DNA of 64,000 nucleotides from Azorinus chamasolen (taxonomy: Eukaryota > Mollusca > Bivalvia > Cardiida > Solecurtidae): contig OY755242.1 in assembly GCA_963576725.1 (NCBI GenBank), forward strand, positions 30,651,225 to 30,715,224, given 5' to 3'. Shown here in pieces: positions 10,560-21,119 of the stretch. The first letter of the stretch is position 1; the number at the start of each line of letters is the position of its first letter. The position numbers were made by a program, and so were the translations under genes. The notes below the pieces were generated by a model. That model was not told the origin of the DNA, did no database searches, and saw only the letters and a list, made by a program, of their open reading frames with translations.

Positions 10560-10775
10560 GCCACTCTTTCGCTGCTAATGTCACATCTGTAATTACTTAT
10601 GCAAACAGTTTTAAACCAGATGATACGCCGAGTAACTCGATGTCTCATCAGGATCCAAACTGTATGTTACTGTGACAATGGTTTTTGCAACAAAAACGTG
10701 GACAAATAAAAAAATTTTTTTTAGCAGGCGACAAAGTTTGCTGACGACAAAAGTTGATATCGAAATAGTAAAGAA
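10560..10775. mobile_element. TTAA-MITE, family D (eroded ends)
   Basis: Left end CACTCTTTCGCTGCTAATGT. Hairpin AAACCAGATGATACGCCGAG / CTCATCAGGATCC near 10613-10658, with the A/T mismatch next to CC. The right end near GATATCGAAATAGTAAAG is poorly preserved. Confidence 0.6.
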
Positions 10776-10784
10776 CATAATCCT

Positions 10785-11107
10785 AGACCCAATCGTAACC
10801 GTAATCCTAGCCCTAACCGTAACCGTAATCCTTGCCCTAACCGTAACCGTAATCCTAGCCCTTACCATAACCGTTATGCTAACCCTAACCGTAACCGTAA
10901 TCCTTGCCCTAACCGTAACCGTAATCCTAGCCCTAACCATAACCGTTATGCTAACCCTAACCGTAAACGTAATCCTAGCCCTAACCGTAATGCTAACCAT
11001 AATCCTAGCCATAACCGTAACCGTTATCATAGCCATAACCATAATCGTAATACTAACCCTAACCATAATCCTAGCCCTAACCGTAACCGTAATGCTAATC
11101 TTAAACA
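10785..11107. repeat. Telomere-like hexamer array (CCTAAC/CGTAAC/CGTAAT)
   Basis: About 320 bases built from 6-bp steps of the form CNTAAN: CCCTAA, CCGTAA, CCTAGC, CATAAC in varied order, with higher-order blocks such as CCCTAACCGTAACCGTAAT. This is related to the metazoan telomere repeat (TTAGGG)n read on the opposite strand, but degenerate. Both strands are open for long stretches only because the period is a multiple of three. Neither frame is a gene. Confidence 0.85.
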
Positions 11108-11573
11108 TTTTGGATCCTAATGAGACACTGAGTCACTCATATGGATCCAAATTGTTTTCAAAGAAGGTAAAAACATACTCGTCCAGGGTTAGCGAAAGAG
11201 TTATGGGTTGTCGATATGTCAATGAATATGTATTGATAAGGGATTGGGTAAAAACGGTGTTAGTATGGTGTTACATCATGCATGTGTAGTGGTTTTGAAT
11301 TTGTGAACAGAAGAGAGGTGAAAATACATGTCTAATAAGTCCTATACTGCACAGTAATAATGTTAAAATTATTCACGTGCCTTTTATAAAATGTAAGGGT
11401 GAGCTTATCTTCTAATTTTTCATTATTTGATTGTTCATAAAAATAGATTCTGATAAATACACCCCTTTGCTTGATATTCACACATGTATATTAATTTTAT
11501 CAAATATATATCTAACTATGTTCAGTAAAACTCGCCTCAACTGATCACCGAAAGGGAGGCTGATTAAGTGTCT
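11108..11573. other. No gene recognised
   Basis: AT-rich sequence with a fragment similar to the family-D hairpin end (GGATCCTAATGAGAC near 11111). No open frame of note. Confidence 0.4.
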
Positions 11574-11800
11574 TTAACCCATTACCTCATAGGCTATTTT
11601 TAGATACAATCTCTTTGAATAAATCTACCGAAAAGGAGCATTAACTAGAGAAAAGGATGTTTTTAGAATTTCGTAGTTTGAAACCATTGTGATAAATAGA
11701 GCATTTGCTCCTATAGGATCAAATGCTCTATTTATCACAATGGTTTCACAAAGTGACTTTTACAGAGTCGTCAAAAGTCGTCAATATCAGGGAATGGGTT
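11574..11800 (-). mobile_element. TTAA-MITE, family B, copy 2
   Basis: Reverse orientation of 2750-2970. Starts TTAACCCATTACCTCATA and ends GGGAATGGGTT. The central palindrome pairs AGAGCATTTGCTCC with its inverse, flanked by CCATTGTGATAAA / TTTATCACAATGG. Confidence 0.75.
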
Positions 11801-12383
11801 CAGGCAGCAGCTGGTAGGAGCTTGTTGCATTACATTTGGATTGACATTAGTATTAAGCAACCAACAACTTGTTAAGATTCCCACAGTCAATCAGACGAAC
11901 ACTGAATACAGTGTCTATTGTCTAGTGCATACGTATCTACAATTAAGATCGGAAGTGACGATGTAATTATATATACAAACATTCTTTTTCTCCGCCATTT
12001 TGTGTGGGCGATAAAACAAGTGGCAATTTCGGAATAAATTTCCCTACATATTCACTCGTCAGCGAATAATTATGATTGTATCAAATTGTATGCACTTGTA
12101 TTTTCTATTGACTGACCCATGGGAAATTTTGTTTCGTCTTACTAAAGCGGCAAAACGGATTAACAAGAACGAGATATACTGGAAAACACCTACCTACACA
12201 TCTATTTTTGCTGACAGTTCTCTGATTAAATGATACAATAACCCATCTATCCCTTTCCCTGTTCTATATTTATTCCAAATTCCAATACCTGCTGAATATT
12301 CATGGACAAAATAGTTTAAATGAAATATGGAAGGTGGAACATTGTAGTCATTGTAGAAAGTAAAGACACAGATCTTTCAAATA
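11801..12383. other. No gene recognised
   Basis: No family recognised. A short stretch (CATTTTGTGTGGGCGATAAA, 11995) is weakly echoed near 41240. Confidence 0.35.
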
Positions 12384-12500
12384 CCACTAGCAAACAGAGC
12401 AGACCCTGATCTGACGGCTCCAATAGGAGCCGTCTGATCTTGGCCTACTCTGTTTGCATATGCGTGATAACACGCTTATATGAGGGAAATGGTTAAAATA
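12384..12500. mobile_element. TTAA-MITE family C, hairpin half
   Basis: The best preserved family-C hairpin in the window. Arms GCAAACAGAGCAGACCCTGA and ATCTTGGCCTACTCTGTTTG pair over about 32 positions, broken by a C/T mismatch before AGACC and the T/A mismatch after CC. It is followed by the family's right end (ATGAGGGAAATGGTTAA). Confidence 0.65.
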
Positions 12501-12789
12501 CGATCACTCAAAACAACTGTACATTTTCAGGTTTAAAGCAGATCATAGCTTTATGCATGGCAAAATGTAGAACTTTTTACACTACTTTTGCCCTGCCCTA
12601 GACATCAACCTACTTTGAAAGACGCCTTTGTTAACAAAGTCTATTCAACACCCGGTGTTCTACGCCGTAACTGGCCCTGCACCGTATCGAAGCAGAAGCA
12701 GAAGCAATTTTGTAAACATTTTATTTTCTGATATTCACACACGGTCAGTTAAATATTCTACTCTGAAGTATTGATAGAGTGGTCATTGT

Positions 12790-13039
12790 TTAACCCTTCT
12801 CTTTCTGAATTTTAAAATACATTTCTCCTTCTTTACCCATGCCCTGTTGTATAATTACATATATCTTCACTGTGTACAATCATTTCGCTGTGCAATCACT
12901 GCTGTGGAGTGCACTGGTTGCACAATCAACTTGTAAATAGTGCAGACCCTGATGAGACAGCTCCTGCAGGAGCTGTCTCATCTGGGTCTTCACTATTTAC
13001 AGGTAGGTATATTGACGTGAATTGCAAGAGAAGAGTTAA
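12790..13039 (-). mobile_element. TTAA-MITE, family A, copy 3
   Basis: A 250-bp copy with TTAACCCTTCTCTTTCTG and GCAAGAGAAGAGTTAA ends. Hairpin GACCCTGATGAGACAGCTCC / GGAGCTGTCTCATCTGGGTC with only the T/A position unpaired. Very close to 5738-5988. Confidence 0.8.
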
Positions 13040-13082
13040 AGAAATGGCATACATGTTTACGTAAACTCAGCATCTTATATAT

Positions 13083-13319
13083 CAACCCTTTACCATGAAT
13101 ATTCATTAAATAAATGATGACATCATTGATTCTGATTTTTTTCTTCTAAAAATGCCGTGTTAAATGCATTTTTTGCCAAAGCAGACACTGTAGAATCATG
13201 TATTATCCCATAAGCAATTAGAGTAGACCTTGGTCAGACGGTCCCTATATGAGCCGTCTGATCTGGATATTCTGTTTGCAAAGGCGTATAAATACGTATT
13301 AATTGAGGAATGTGTTAAT
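13083..13319 (+). mobile_element. TTAA-MITE, family C, near complete
   Basis: Starts TCAACCCTTTACCATGAATA and ends GAGGAATGTGTTAATA, so it shows the full layout: left CCATGAATATTCAT block, AT-rich middle, hairpin (TCAGACGG / CCGTCTGATCTGG), and right GGCGTATAAATACG segment. About 235 bp, no ORF. Confidence 0.65.
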
Positions 13320-13884
13320 AATAGCCCTTGATTAATATGATAAAACAATAACGTCTTCCTAAATTCAACATTATTGTACAATTAGCATTTAGGGCGTACT
13401 AGTGGTTTTCTGTTTTAGCTCCTTCAGGAGCCGACGGGTCAGGGTATATTATGTTGATGTCATAACTCGTTTATTTCTGCCATGAATATTTATCAGGTAA
13501 AGGGCTAAAGACAACATAGCATAAACCGGAACCAGTCGCTGGACCAACCAGCACCAAACCTATCCTCATGCATAAAGTTGCAAATTACAGACCAACAGGT
13601 ATCATAATTGAAGTACAGAGTAACCAATCTCATGCGACAACCAAACCCACGCCAACAAAGGGATGATGATAGTACAAGGCGAAAGTTATGCAAACAACTC
13701 ATTCCTGAACATTCTGCATTGGTTTTAGCAGCATGTATTTAGCAACTACCTGCCTTTATCTGTCGTGTTTATTCCTTAACTGGTTGCTTTATGATTGTTT
13801 TATTACGGTAGTTGATTATGTCCCGACCAGGGATCGATCTGACCACAATTAGCTTCGAAAGCGAACATTCTAACTGGTTTATCT
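13320..13884. repeat. Segment homologous to 55456-55963
   Basis: Collinear matches include GCCCTTGATTAATATG / GCCCTTAATTTATATG, TCCTAAATTCAACATT / TCCTAAATTAAAATTT, the ACCAGTxCCAxACCAAACCT stretch, and GAACATTCTAACTGGTTTAT just before the family-B MITE. Both copies are degenerate and non-coding. Either an old duplication or two copies of a larger unrecognised element that carried its MITEs with it. Confidence 0.65.
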
Positions 13885-14109
13885 TTAACCAACTCTATCA
13901 TATTGACCCCTTTTGAAGCCTCTGTAAATATCAACTTTTGATACCAGCGTGATAAATAGAACTTTTGCTCAATAGGATAAAATGCGTTCTTAATCACAAT
14001 GGCTTAAAACTACACAATTCCAAGTTGTTCTTTTTTCTGGTTAGTGCTTTTTTCAGTAGATTTATGAAAAAAGCATTATGAGAACCAGCATATGAGAACA
14101 ATGGGTTAA
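13885..14109 (+). mobile_element. TTAA-MITE, family B, copy 3
   Basis: TTAACCAACTCTATCATATTGA at the left (first 20 bases are diagnostic) and ATATGAGAACAATGGGTTAA at the right. The central GATAAATAGAACTTTTGCTC palindrome is decayed. Confidence 0.65.
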
Positions 14110-14124
14110 GAGAAACAGTAAGTG

Positions 14125-14370
14125 TTAACCCTTCGCTTGCTATTCACGTCAATATACCTACCTGTAAATAGTGAAGACCCAGATGAGACAGCTCCTTCAG
14201 GAGCTGTCTCATCAGGGTCTGCACTATTTACAAGTTGATTGTGCAACCAGTGCACTTCACAGCAGTGATTGCACAGCGAAATACTTATACACAGTGACGA
14301 TATGTAATTATACAACAGGGCATGGGTAAAGAAGGAGAAATGTATTTTAGAATTCAGCAAGCGAAGAGAA
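14125..14370 (+). mobile_element. TTAA-MITE, family A, copy 4
   Basis: Starts TTAACCCTTCGCTTGCTATT. Hairpin GACCCAGATGAGACAGCTCC / GGAGCTGTCTCATCAGGGTC. Here the A sits on the left arm and the T-complement on the right, the mirror of copies 2 and 3 as expected from orientation. The right end stops at AGCAAGCGAAGAGAAG without TTAA. Confidence 0.75.
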
Positions 14371-14435
14371 GCAGTTGTCTTTCCGTTTGTATGTACCTAG
14401 CGTACGCTTGGAGTTTTCACCATGACTGTGGTACG

Positions 14436-14650
14436 GTATCAACTCTTTCGCTGCCACATGTGGTCGTCTACAAACCTTTGCGTCTGTTACAATTTTCATT
14501 TGTTTTTATTTTTCTTCATCGTTATTTCAAAACTAGACACAATCACAAATAGATTGGATCCTGATCAGAGGCCGAATTACTAGGCGTCTCATCTGGATCC
14601 AAACTGTTTGCATAGGTAATCACATAGCGATAATAGCAGCGAATCGTACC
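14436..14650 (+). mobile_element. TTAA-MITE, family D
   Basis: Left end TATCAACTCTTTCGCTGCCA. Hairpin GGATCCTGATCAGAGGCCGA / CTCATCTGGATCC with the T/A mismatch after CC. The outer stem CAAACTGTTTGC is weaker. Right end near GATAATAGCAGCGAATCG. Confidence 0.65.
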
Positions 14651-15884
14651 ATAAAATAATTTCAGCTCGAAAACAGTTTCTACAAACTATAGAACTATAG
14701 ATTCCGAACTTCTTATAAGGGCACTGAAATTCTGCTATTACCCCAAAGGGCACACGAATTATTTGGAAATCCCAGTCGTTTGCTTTTCTACCGTTGAACT
14801 GTCAACGAGACAAATAAACTAATTTTCTTCCTGTTTCAGTTCAGACTACTCTCTGAGCCAACTACAGAGGTATATGCAATGTAACCGGGTGTAAGAGAGT
14901 GATGCAGCGGTTATTTATATATACATACACCATGGGAAATAATTCATACATACTGTAAATTTATTTAGTAACTTTGTTGACGTTCTTGAATGTATCAACA
15001 CATTACATATACAGTAAAACCTTTTGAAAGCGATGTATAGTTATTTGTCTTAACCATAACTCCGTGAATACCAATGCAAGAAATAATGACATCATGAATA
15101 TTAATTAATTGTTTTTTGTTATAATGGGACTATGAACAAGGGGGTGTTTATCATGATAAAATCGGTTGAATAATCAACAAGAGTACCGGGGACCGAGCAA
15201 AGGACACCATTCAAGAGGTGAACAGGGAACCTGCGCCAGGACCAGAAGTCGGGAACTGACAACTGGGGAATCTACTGCACCCCAGAGGAACGAAACTGGA
15301 CAGGGAGATGAAGCTGGGCATCCGCAGCAGGCCAGACACACTTTATGATTGTCCCAGTCTGCCGCGAATTGCCCGCAAGAAGCATTGCGTTGGTCAGGCA
15401 TGCTGTGATAATTAATCAAGCAAATACACAAGACATTGCGGGTATTTTCAAATTATGCAATGCTAATATGGCTAAACATAAGCTGTTTATTGCAGCTAAG
15501 ATGCTATACATTTTCTATTGTACTTTAAAATACTTAATAATATTCATGAGAAGAATGTTGATATTCTTCATCAAAAACATTCATGAGGCTCAATTCCTCC
15601 GCTGCATTTTCTTATAAGAAATGTTCACATACATGTATATTGCAACATACATGTAGTAGAAATGCTTTTTATTTATTATCTACATATTTATATACATAAA
15701 TATCAATAGCCCTGTTTCAGTCATTATCAAGTTCCGTACTGTTTTCCTAAAATAATCTCAGATAAGAAGAACAGCTCATGTAAGTGTGTTTATTTTTACA
15801 TCTCATTAATATTCATAAATGTAAAGTCGACTGAGCGGTCATTCGGACTGAAAGTAGTCTATAACTAGGTACTCTACTTTTCTA
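14651..15884. other. No gene recognised
   Basis: Contains a decayed family-C left end (TAACCATAACTCCGTGAATA near 15051). The open frame 15166-15348 has a basic, low-complexity composition and a longer antisense frame. Neither resembles a known protein. Confidence 0.35.
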
Positions 15885-16295
15885 GCTCACCAGAGCACAA
15901 AGTGATCAGGTTGAACTTTTGTGATCGCCTGATGTCCGTCGTCCGTCGTGCGTCGTTCGTCGTCCGTCATCAACAATTAGAACCTTTTAAAATATTCTCC
16001 TCTGAATCTACAGGATTCTCAACTTTCATCTTTAGCACATAGCATCATACAAAGGTTATATAAATTATGCCCCTGGGGTCAAAATTGGCACCGCCCCAGG
16101 GGTGCCTTGTTTTCAGTAGAAACACATAGTTAAATTTGAAAATCTTCTCCTCTGAAACTGGAAGTTTCTCAGATTTCATATTTGGCACATAACATCATGT
16201 TCAGGTCCTCTACAAAAGTTATATAAATTATGTCCCTGTGGTCAAAATTGGGCCCGCCCCAGGGGTGGCCAGTTTTCAATAGAAACATATTTATA
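15885..16295 (+). repeat. Bivalve-type non-autonomous element with two about 170-bp units
   Basis: Starts CTCACCAGAGCACAAAGTGA and runs through GTCCGTCGTCCGTCGTGCGT. It then repeats a unit twice: AATATTCTCCTCTGAATCTA...CACCGCCCCAGGGGTG and AATCTTCTCCTCTGAAACTG...CCCGCCCCAGGGGTGG. From memory, sequences of this type are abundant in bivalve genomes. It carries no ORF. Confidence 0.6.
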
Positions 16296-16589
16296 GTGAA
16301 CACTTGAAGGTCCTTACAACGGACAATTTAAACCTAAATTCAATAACACTTGTGCATTAATAGGTCTCTCAGACTAAACAGCAAACACCATTGTTCTTAA
16401 AAAAATCCACATGTTTTACTTCCTCATTTATATTCATAAGAATACAGTTGTGAATATCAAAAACATTACTTATCATACTTATTCAAGTAATATGTCTCTG
16501 CTTTACTTTGTTCTTGTTTTGTCCTTCTATTGCCTCTAAAAGCAAAGTTATAACACGTTTTCTTGACCAAGGGAGTTTCGAAAATTACC

Positions 16590-17581
16590 TCGGCTGTTCT
16601 TTGCTTGAAGATTTTAACAGACGTAATTTAGTTATAACTGATAAACTTCTTAAGCAAGGTTACAGATATCACAAACATCGGAAAACTTTTTCTAAATTTT
16701 ATTATCGAAATTTACCTCTCATTAGTAAATATAATTGCAATCTACGGACGTTACTGCGACAAGGCATTTCTCAACCAGAATTTTATGGGGATGTTATCTA
16801 CAAACTTAGGAAAATTCGGGGTCATATCCATTTTCACGATTTGTTTATAAAACGCATTAAAACACTTCAAAAGAAAGGTTATGATCCTATTATATTGCAA
16901 CGCACTGCATGTTTGGTTATCGACCCTTTTACAGTCGGTAGCTACGCTTCCCTCTTTGCTTGCGCGATGACAGGCCGAGGGTATTACTCTATGATGGTAT
17001 ACTCTTAAATTTGGATACAGGATGAGTTTACCAGACTCATGTACTACTTTTTCCCTGTCGTGCCCTTAACGGCTTACCTGCTCTGACTTCAGCAAAGTCA
17101 TTGAGTACATATTTGACGGATTGTCACAGTTATTATGCTAGGTTTTACATGTTGTCCTGTGTTCACCGTCGTCTATGTTGTGGGTAATTCCATCGGGGAT
17201 ACCTTTATTTACAATATTTGTAAAGCTAGGGTGACTTTGAGAGAAGTGTGAGGTTAGGACGTCCGTAAACCGGTTTAAACCCCCAGTGGTGTTTTTGCTA
17301 CTGACCGTGCCAAGGCCGTACTCTCTTTGTCACCCTTCCTTTTGTTTGCCTTGCGTCTTTGTGCTTGTGATTTGTTCATGTGTGGAACGTTTGTCTCTGG
17401 TTCTTGTGTGTCTTTTGGTGTTTTCTGTGTTCATTTCGTGTGTGTGTGTGTGTGTGTGTGTGCGTTTGGGTGTGTGGTTGTGTGTGTGTGTGTGTGTGTG
17501 TGTGTCATGCTGTCTATCGGTGTTTTGGTGGTGGTTGCGTCTTGCGTGTGACTTTGTCTGCTTGACTTTACTACTTTTCCA
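16590..17581 (+). mobile_element. Naiad-type Penelope-like element, fragment A1 (C-terminus plus 3' tail)
   Basis: A 5'-truncated PLE. The frame 16590-17008 encodes only the C-terminal part downstream of the RT catalytic core, with landmarks NLVITDKLLKQGYRYH, YGDVIYKLRKIRGH and TACLVIDPFTVGSYASLFAC. The frame upstream of 16590 (from 16508) is not PLE. A SECIS-like hairpin (16982-17046) follows, then about 530 bp of subfamily-A tail with the CCGGTTTAAACCCCCAGTGG block, a paired hairpin, a (TG)n run and the ending CTTTACTACTTTTCCATT. The natural TAG stop is changed to TAT here, so the frame runs into the hairpin to TAA. Confidence 0.85.
16982..17046 (+). promoter_or_regulatory. SECIS-like stem-loop (copy A1, lower helix damaged)
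   Basis: Same structure as the other subfamily-A copies: CTCTATGATGGTATACTCTT on the 5' side, AAA, then GATGAGTTTACCAGACTC on the 3' side. ATGA opposite CAGAC gives the UGA/GA core. The lower helix is weakened because TAGTAC has become TATTAC. Confidence 0.65.
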
Positions 17582-17734
17582 TTTACCATGGAAACTGTTA
17601 AAAATAGCTGGGACAACATTATTTTGGAGGACATGCTCAAAATGTTTTCTAAGGATGCCAACAAACAATTGGTACCAATGAAAAAAGTCTAGGGGGATGC
17701 TACGGCAACCGTGACTAGGACCCAGTCTAAAAAG

Positions 17735-18140
17735 GAGTACCGCCTTGGAACAGTCAGTGACAAAACCACCACTGATGATTTAAACCGGTTCACGGACGTC
17801 CTAACCTCACACTTATCTCAATGCCACCCTATCTTAACGAACAATGTATCCCGGCAAGACTTCCCCACAAATAGAAGACGGTAGAAAACAGGACAATATG
17901 TAAACATAAGCATGACAGCAACTGTGATTTCAAGTCCGTCAAATATGTACTCAATGACTTTGCTAAAGTCATAGCAAACTGCAGGGAAGCCGTTAAGGGC
18001 ACGACAGAGAAAGGGTAATACATGAGTCTGGTCAGCTCACCCATCCCATATCTGGGTTTAAGCGTATACCATCATAGAGTATAACCTCAAATGTCATAGA
18101 GCAAGCAAAGAAGGAAGCGTAGCTACCGACTGTGAAGTGG
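17735..18140 (-). mobile_element. Inverted PLE tail fragment (subfamily A, A5)
   Basis: The minus strand carries the tail blocks in order: eroded SECIS-like region (18018-18085), TTAACGGCTTCCCTGC, CATTGAGTACATATTTGACG, GTGTGAGGTTAGGACGTCCG, and the CAGTGACTGTTCCAAGGCGG hairpin at the left end. It lies head-on to copy A1. Inverted and partial copies of this sort are characteristic of PLE insertions. Confidence 0.75.
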
Positions 18141-18309
18141 TCAACATGATTATTTTCATTCAAGAGCTCACTTCAGTTATCATTTTGGTTTCAGACGCCG
18201 TTATTCTTAATTTTACGTACGTGATATATTTATGCTGGACCAGTTACATTGGGTTATAAAAGCCTTGGTTACAATACCTTTCATTATTTATCAAATTACG
18301 GCTTTATAT

Positions 18310-18645
18310 TCATTTTACCATTGTATTTGCCGTCGCGGTTGTTGTAGATTAGTCGGAGAGGGGATACGTTTATTTACACGGTTTGTCTTTTAGGGTGGGG
18401 ATGGAATAAGAGTGAGGTTGGGCGCCCATAAACCGGTTTACCCCCCCCCCAGTGACTTTTGTCACTGACCGTTCCAAGGCGGTACTTCCATCTTCCTCCT
18501 ATTGCATGTTTGTTTGTCTTTGTGCGTCTCTTGTTGTTTTTTCTACTTATATACATTTGCCTTTTCCTTGTGTTGCTGTTCGGGCGAGTGTTTGTTCTGT
18601 ATGTGGTGTTTCCTGCATGACTCATTTTTGTACTTTTAAGAGTAT
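18310..18645 (+). mobile_element. PLE 3' tail fragment (subfamily B, B1)
   Basis: Begins in TTTACCATTGTATTTGCCGT, passes GATTAGTCGGAGAGGGGATA, GGGCGCCCATAAACCGGTTT and the hairpin CAGTGACTTTTGTCACTG followed by ACCG/CGGT, and ends ATGACTCATTTTTGTACTTT. No coding part remains. Confidence 0.8.
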
Positions 18646-19189
18646 ATATTACGCAAGTCAGTACCAATCAGATACTTGAGAATGATCTGGGACTCAGCTA
18701 AAGGCATAAACCAGTCACATCGTTTCGCAAACACGCAGCTATATTTTCGCTGTCAAATAGCATCGTCTGGTTCACTTTGCAGTCGCTTCAATTCGTCGTC
18801 TGTTTTAAACCCCCTTCCTTCTAATTTCTGATGATCCAAAGTGTTTTTATAGTTGTTATATACTGATTCGCCACATGCAGCGGCGAAAACGTTAAACATG
18901 ATTTAATGGTAATACTTGATGATAATGCGCTTAATGTGTCTTTTCATACGAGACCGATTGTATGCTCAATGTTAGTTGTATGATATAAATACAGCCAATA
19001 ATTGTGGGTCTAGTTTTAGAAGTATAACACGGAAAAAATGTCTGTTGAGCAAGTAGTCAACTACAACCCAATGCACAATGAGTTGTTGAGCCCAAGAGCT
19101 CTACAGATTTGAATTATTCTGACGATTATAAGACAAGTATTGATACGCAATATATGATGGTATTTGCAATGCTATTTGTATAGCATCAG
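18646..19189. other. No gene recognised
   Basis: Contains a short stretch (CAGATACTTGAGAATGATCT, 18670) also present in the foldback at 62706-62793. From about 19030 the sequence may belong to the LINE fragment that follows (a weak frame begins MSVEQVVNY), but stops interrupt it. Confidence 0.35.
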
Positions 19190-19705
19190 ATCGCTCGTTT
19201 GCATTATCTGATTTTAAACCTTATTTAAAGCCTTACTGGGACGATGCCATGAAGAATTTAAATTATTATATGCGTCAGAAACGTAGGGTTTGGATCAATA
19301 ATGGTAGGCAAAATAATCCTGATAATGAGCTGTACATTCAGTATAAAGAGGCACAAAGAGTTTTCAGAATTCATCATAGAAATTGTTAGAATAACTATTT
19401 AAAGCAGCTTAATGAAGAGATTGATGAAGCAGCAGAGGGCGACTCTTGCTACATTTGGAAACTGATCAAAATACGCACAGGTCGCTCTTCTGACAATTAC
19501 TGTACTGCGATGAGATTTAATGATACAATACATGCTGAATCTATTGCTTGCCAATGGGGCCAGTATTATCGTAATTCGTACACTGATATCCCCAGACATT
19601 CCTCTGACTATTGTTTTAAAGATACACTGGATAAAGCTGTAGCAGGTCTTAAGAATAGGTCACCGGACGAGTCGAGTTTTGAACCATTATATGCTTATGA
19701 ATGAA
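19190..19705 (+). pseudogene. LINE fragment: region between APE nuclease and RT
   Basis: The translation of 19199-19704 in one frame, with a single TAG, reads LKPYWDDAMKNLNYYMRQKR, then EEIDEAAEGDSCYIWKLIKI and RTGRSS. This is the kind of linker seen in APE-type non-LTR retrotransposons. The RT is absent. The fragment ends at 19705 just before PLE copy A2, which presumably inserted into or next to it. Confidence 0.65.
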
Positions 19706-19763
19706 TGAATGCAAGACTTTCTTTAAAGAGGGTAACTCAATAAGTCTGGAGACTAATCTTCAT

Positions 19764-20790
19764 TGAGACCCAAAGTATACGATAAAAGAGAAGATTTTAA
19801 TTTTAAAATTGTTAATTATCCTTTTCTAGATGGAGATGTGCCCCGTTCTACATCTTATGGGGTTTATATTTCTGAACTTATTCGGTTTGCCCGAGCCTGT
19901 TCTTTGCTTGAAGATTTTAACAGTCGTAATTTAGTTATAACTGATATACTTCTTAAGCAGGGTTACAGATATCACAAACTGGGGATGTTATCTACAAACT
20001 TAGGAAAATTCGGGGTCATATCCATTTCCATGATTTGTTTATAAAACGCATTAAAACATTGAAGAAGAAAGGTTATGATCCCATTATATTGCAACGCACT
20101 GCATGTTTGGTTATCGACCCTTTTACAGTCGGTAGCTACGCTTCCCTCTTTGCTTGCGCGATGACAGGCCGAGGGTAGTACTCTATGATGGTATACTCTT
20201 AAACTCAGATACGGGATGAGCTTACCAGACTAATGTACTACTTTTTCCCTGTCGTGCCCTTAACGGCTTACCTGCAGGTGCTCTGACTTCAGAAAAGTCA
20301 TTGAGTACATATTTGACGGATTGTCACAGTTATTATGCTATGTTTTACATGCTGTCCTGTGTTCACCGTTGCCTATGTTGTGGGTAAGTCCGGCGGGGAT
20401 ACCTTTATTTACACAATTTGTAAAGCTAGGGTGACTTTGAGAGAAGTGTGAGGTTAGGACGTCCGTAACCGGTTTAAACCCCCAGTGGTGTTTTTGCTAC
20501 TGACCGTGCCAAGGCGGTTTGCCTTGCGTCTTTGTGCTTGTGATTTTGTTCATGTGTGTAGTGTTTGCCTGGTTCTTGTGTGTCTGTTGGCGTTTTCTGT
20601 GTTCATCTCGTGTATGAGTGTGCGTTTGGGTGTGTGGTTGTGTATATGTATGTTTGGTTGTGTATATGTGTGTTTGGGTGTGTGGTTGTGTATATGTGTG
20701 TATGTGTGTATTATGCTGTCTATCGGTGTTTTGGTGGTGGTTGCGTCTTGTATGTGGCTTTGCCTGCTTGACTTTACTACTTTTCCATTG
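19764..20790 (+). mobile_element. Naiad-type PLE fragment A2
   Basis: Starts in the post-catalytic RT region (KVYDKREDFNFKIVNYPFLD) and keeps SYGVYISELIRFARACSLL. An internal deletion at 19980 joins RYHKL directly to the GDVIYKL region out of frame. The C-terminal part, a TAG stop (20176), a SECIS-like hairpin and a complete subfamily-A tail follow. Its tail TG run is shorter and TATG-rich. Confidence 0.85.
20176..20240 (+). promoter_or_regulatory. SECIS-like stem-loop (copy A2)
   Basis: Lower helix TAGTAC/GTACTA, loop TCT, then ATGAT opposite AGAC (UGA/GA quartet). Upper helix GGTA..CTC / GAG..TACC with two central mismatches, then unpaired AAA and a mini-helix. The first three bases are the in-frame TAG stop of the PLE ORF. 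Confidence 0.7.
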
Positions 20791-21119
20791 CAGACAGAAT
20801 ATTTATGAAACGATTTTAAAAACAAATACGTTTGGCATAAAAACATCATTTTCCCTTAACTTTGTTCTAGGGATCTTCGTAAACTGGCGTACACTTTATT
20901 TGCTTTATTAAACATATTATGAACGTAGTCCGGTACTAGTCCAACTGAGACCTTGTACATAACATTAGTCTTGCAGAATTATTCTCTCATGAATCTTAAG
21001 AATATTATGAATATTGTTTCATTGAGTCAGATAGTGAGAAATAAAATTCCAGCAGGAAAAGGCAATAAGAGACAATTGGATAGATTATGTTTTTATTCGA
21101 CAGAACAGCAATATATTAG
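20791..21119. other. No gene recognised
   Basis: AT-rich sequence between the A2 tail and the minus-strand LINE. Nothing recognised. Confidence 0.4.

Noticed and set aside
10611..11289. Two long overlapping ORFs (165 and 205 codons).
   Set aside because: They arise from the telomere-like hexamer array, whose period avoids stops. Composition is repetitive on both strands.
17430..17510. Cys/Val-rich membrane proteins in PLE tails (also near 20600 and 31100).
   Set aside because: They are (TG)n microsatellite translations within non-coding tails shared by all copies.
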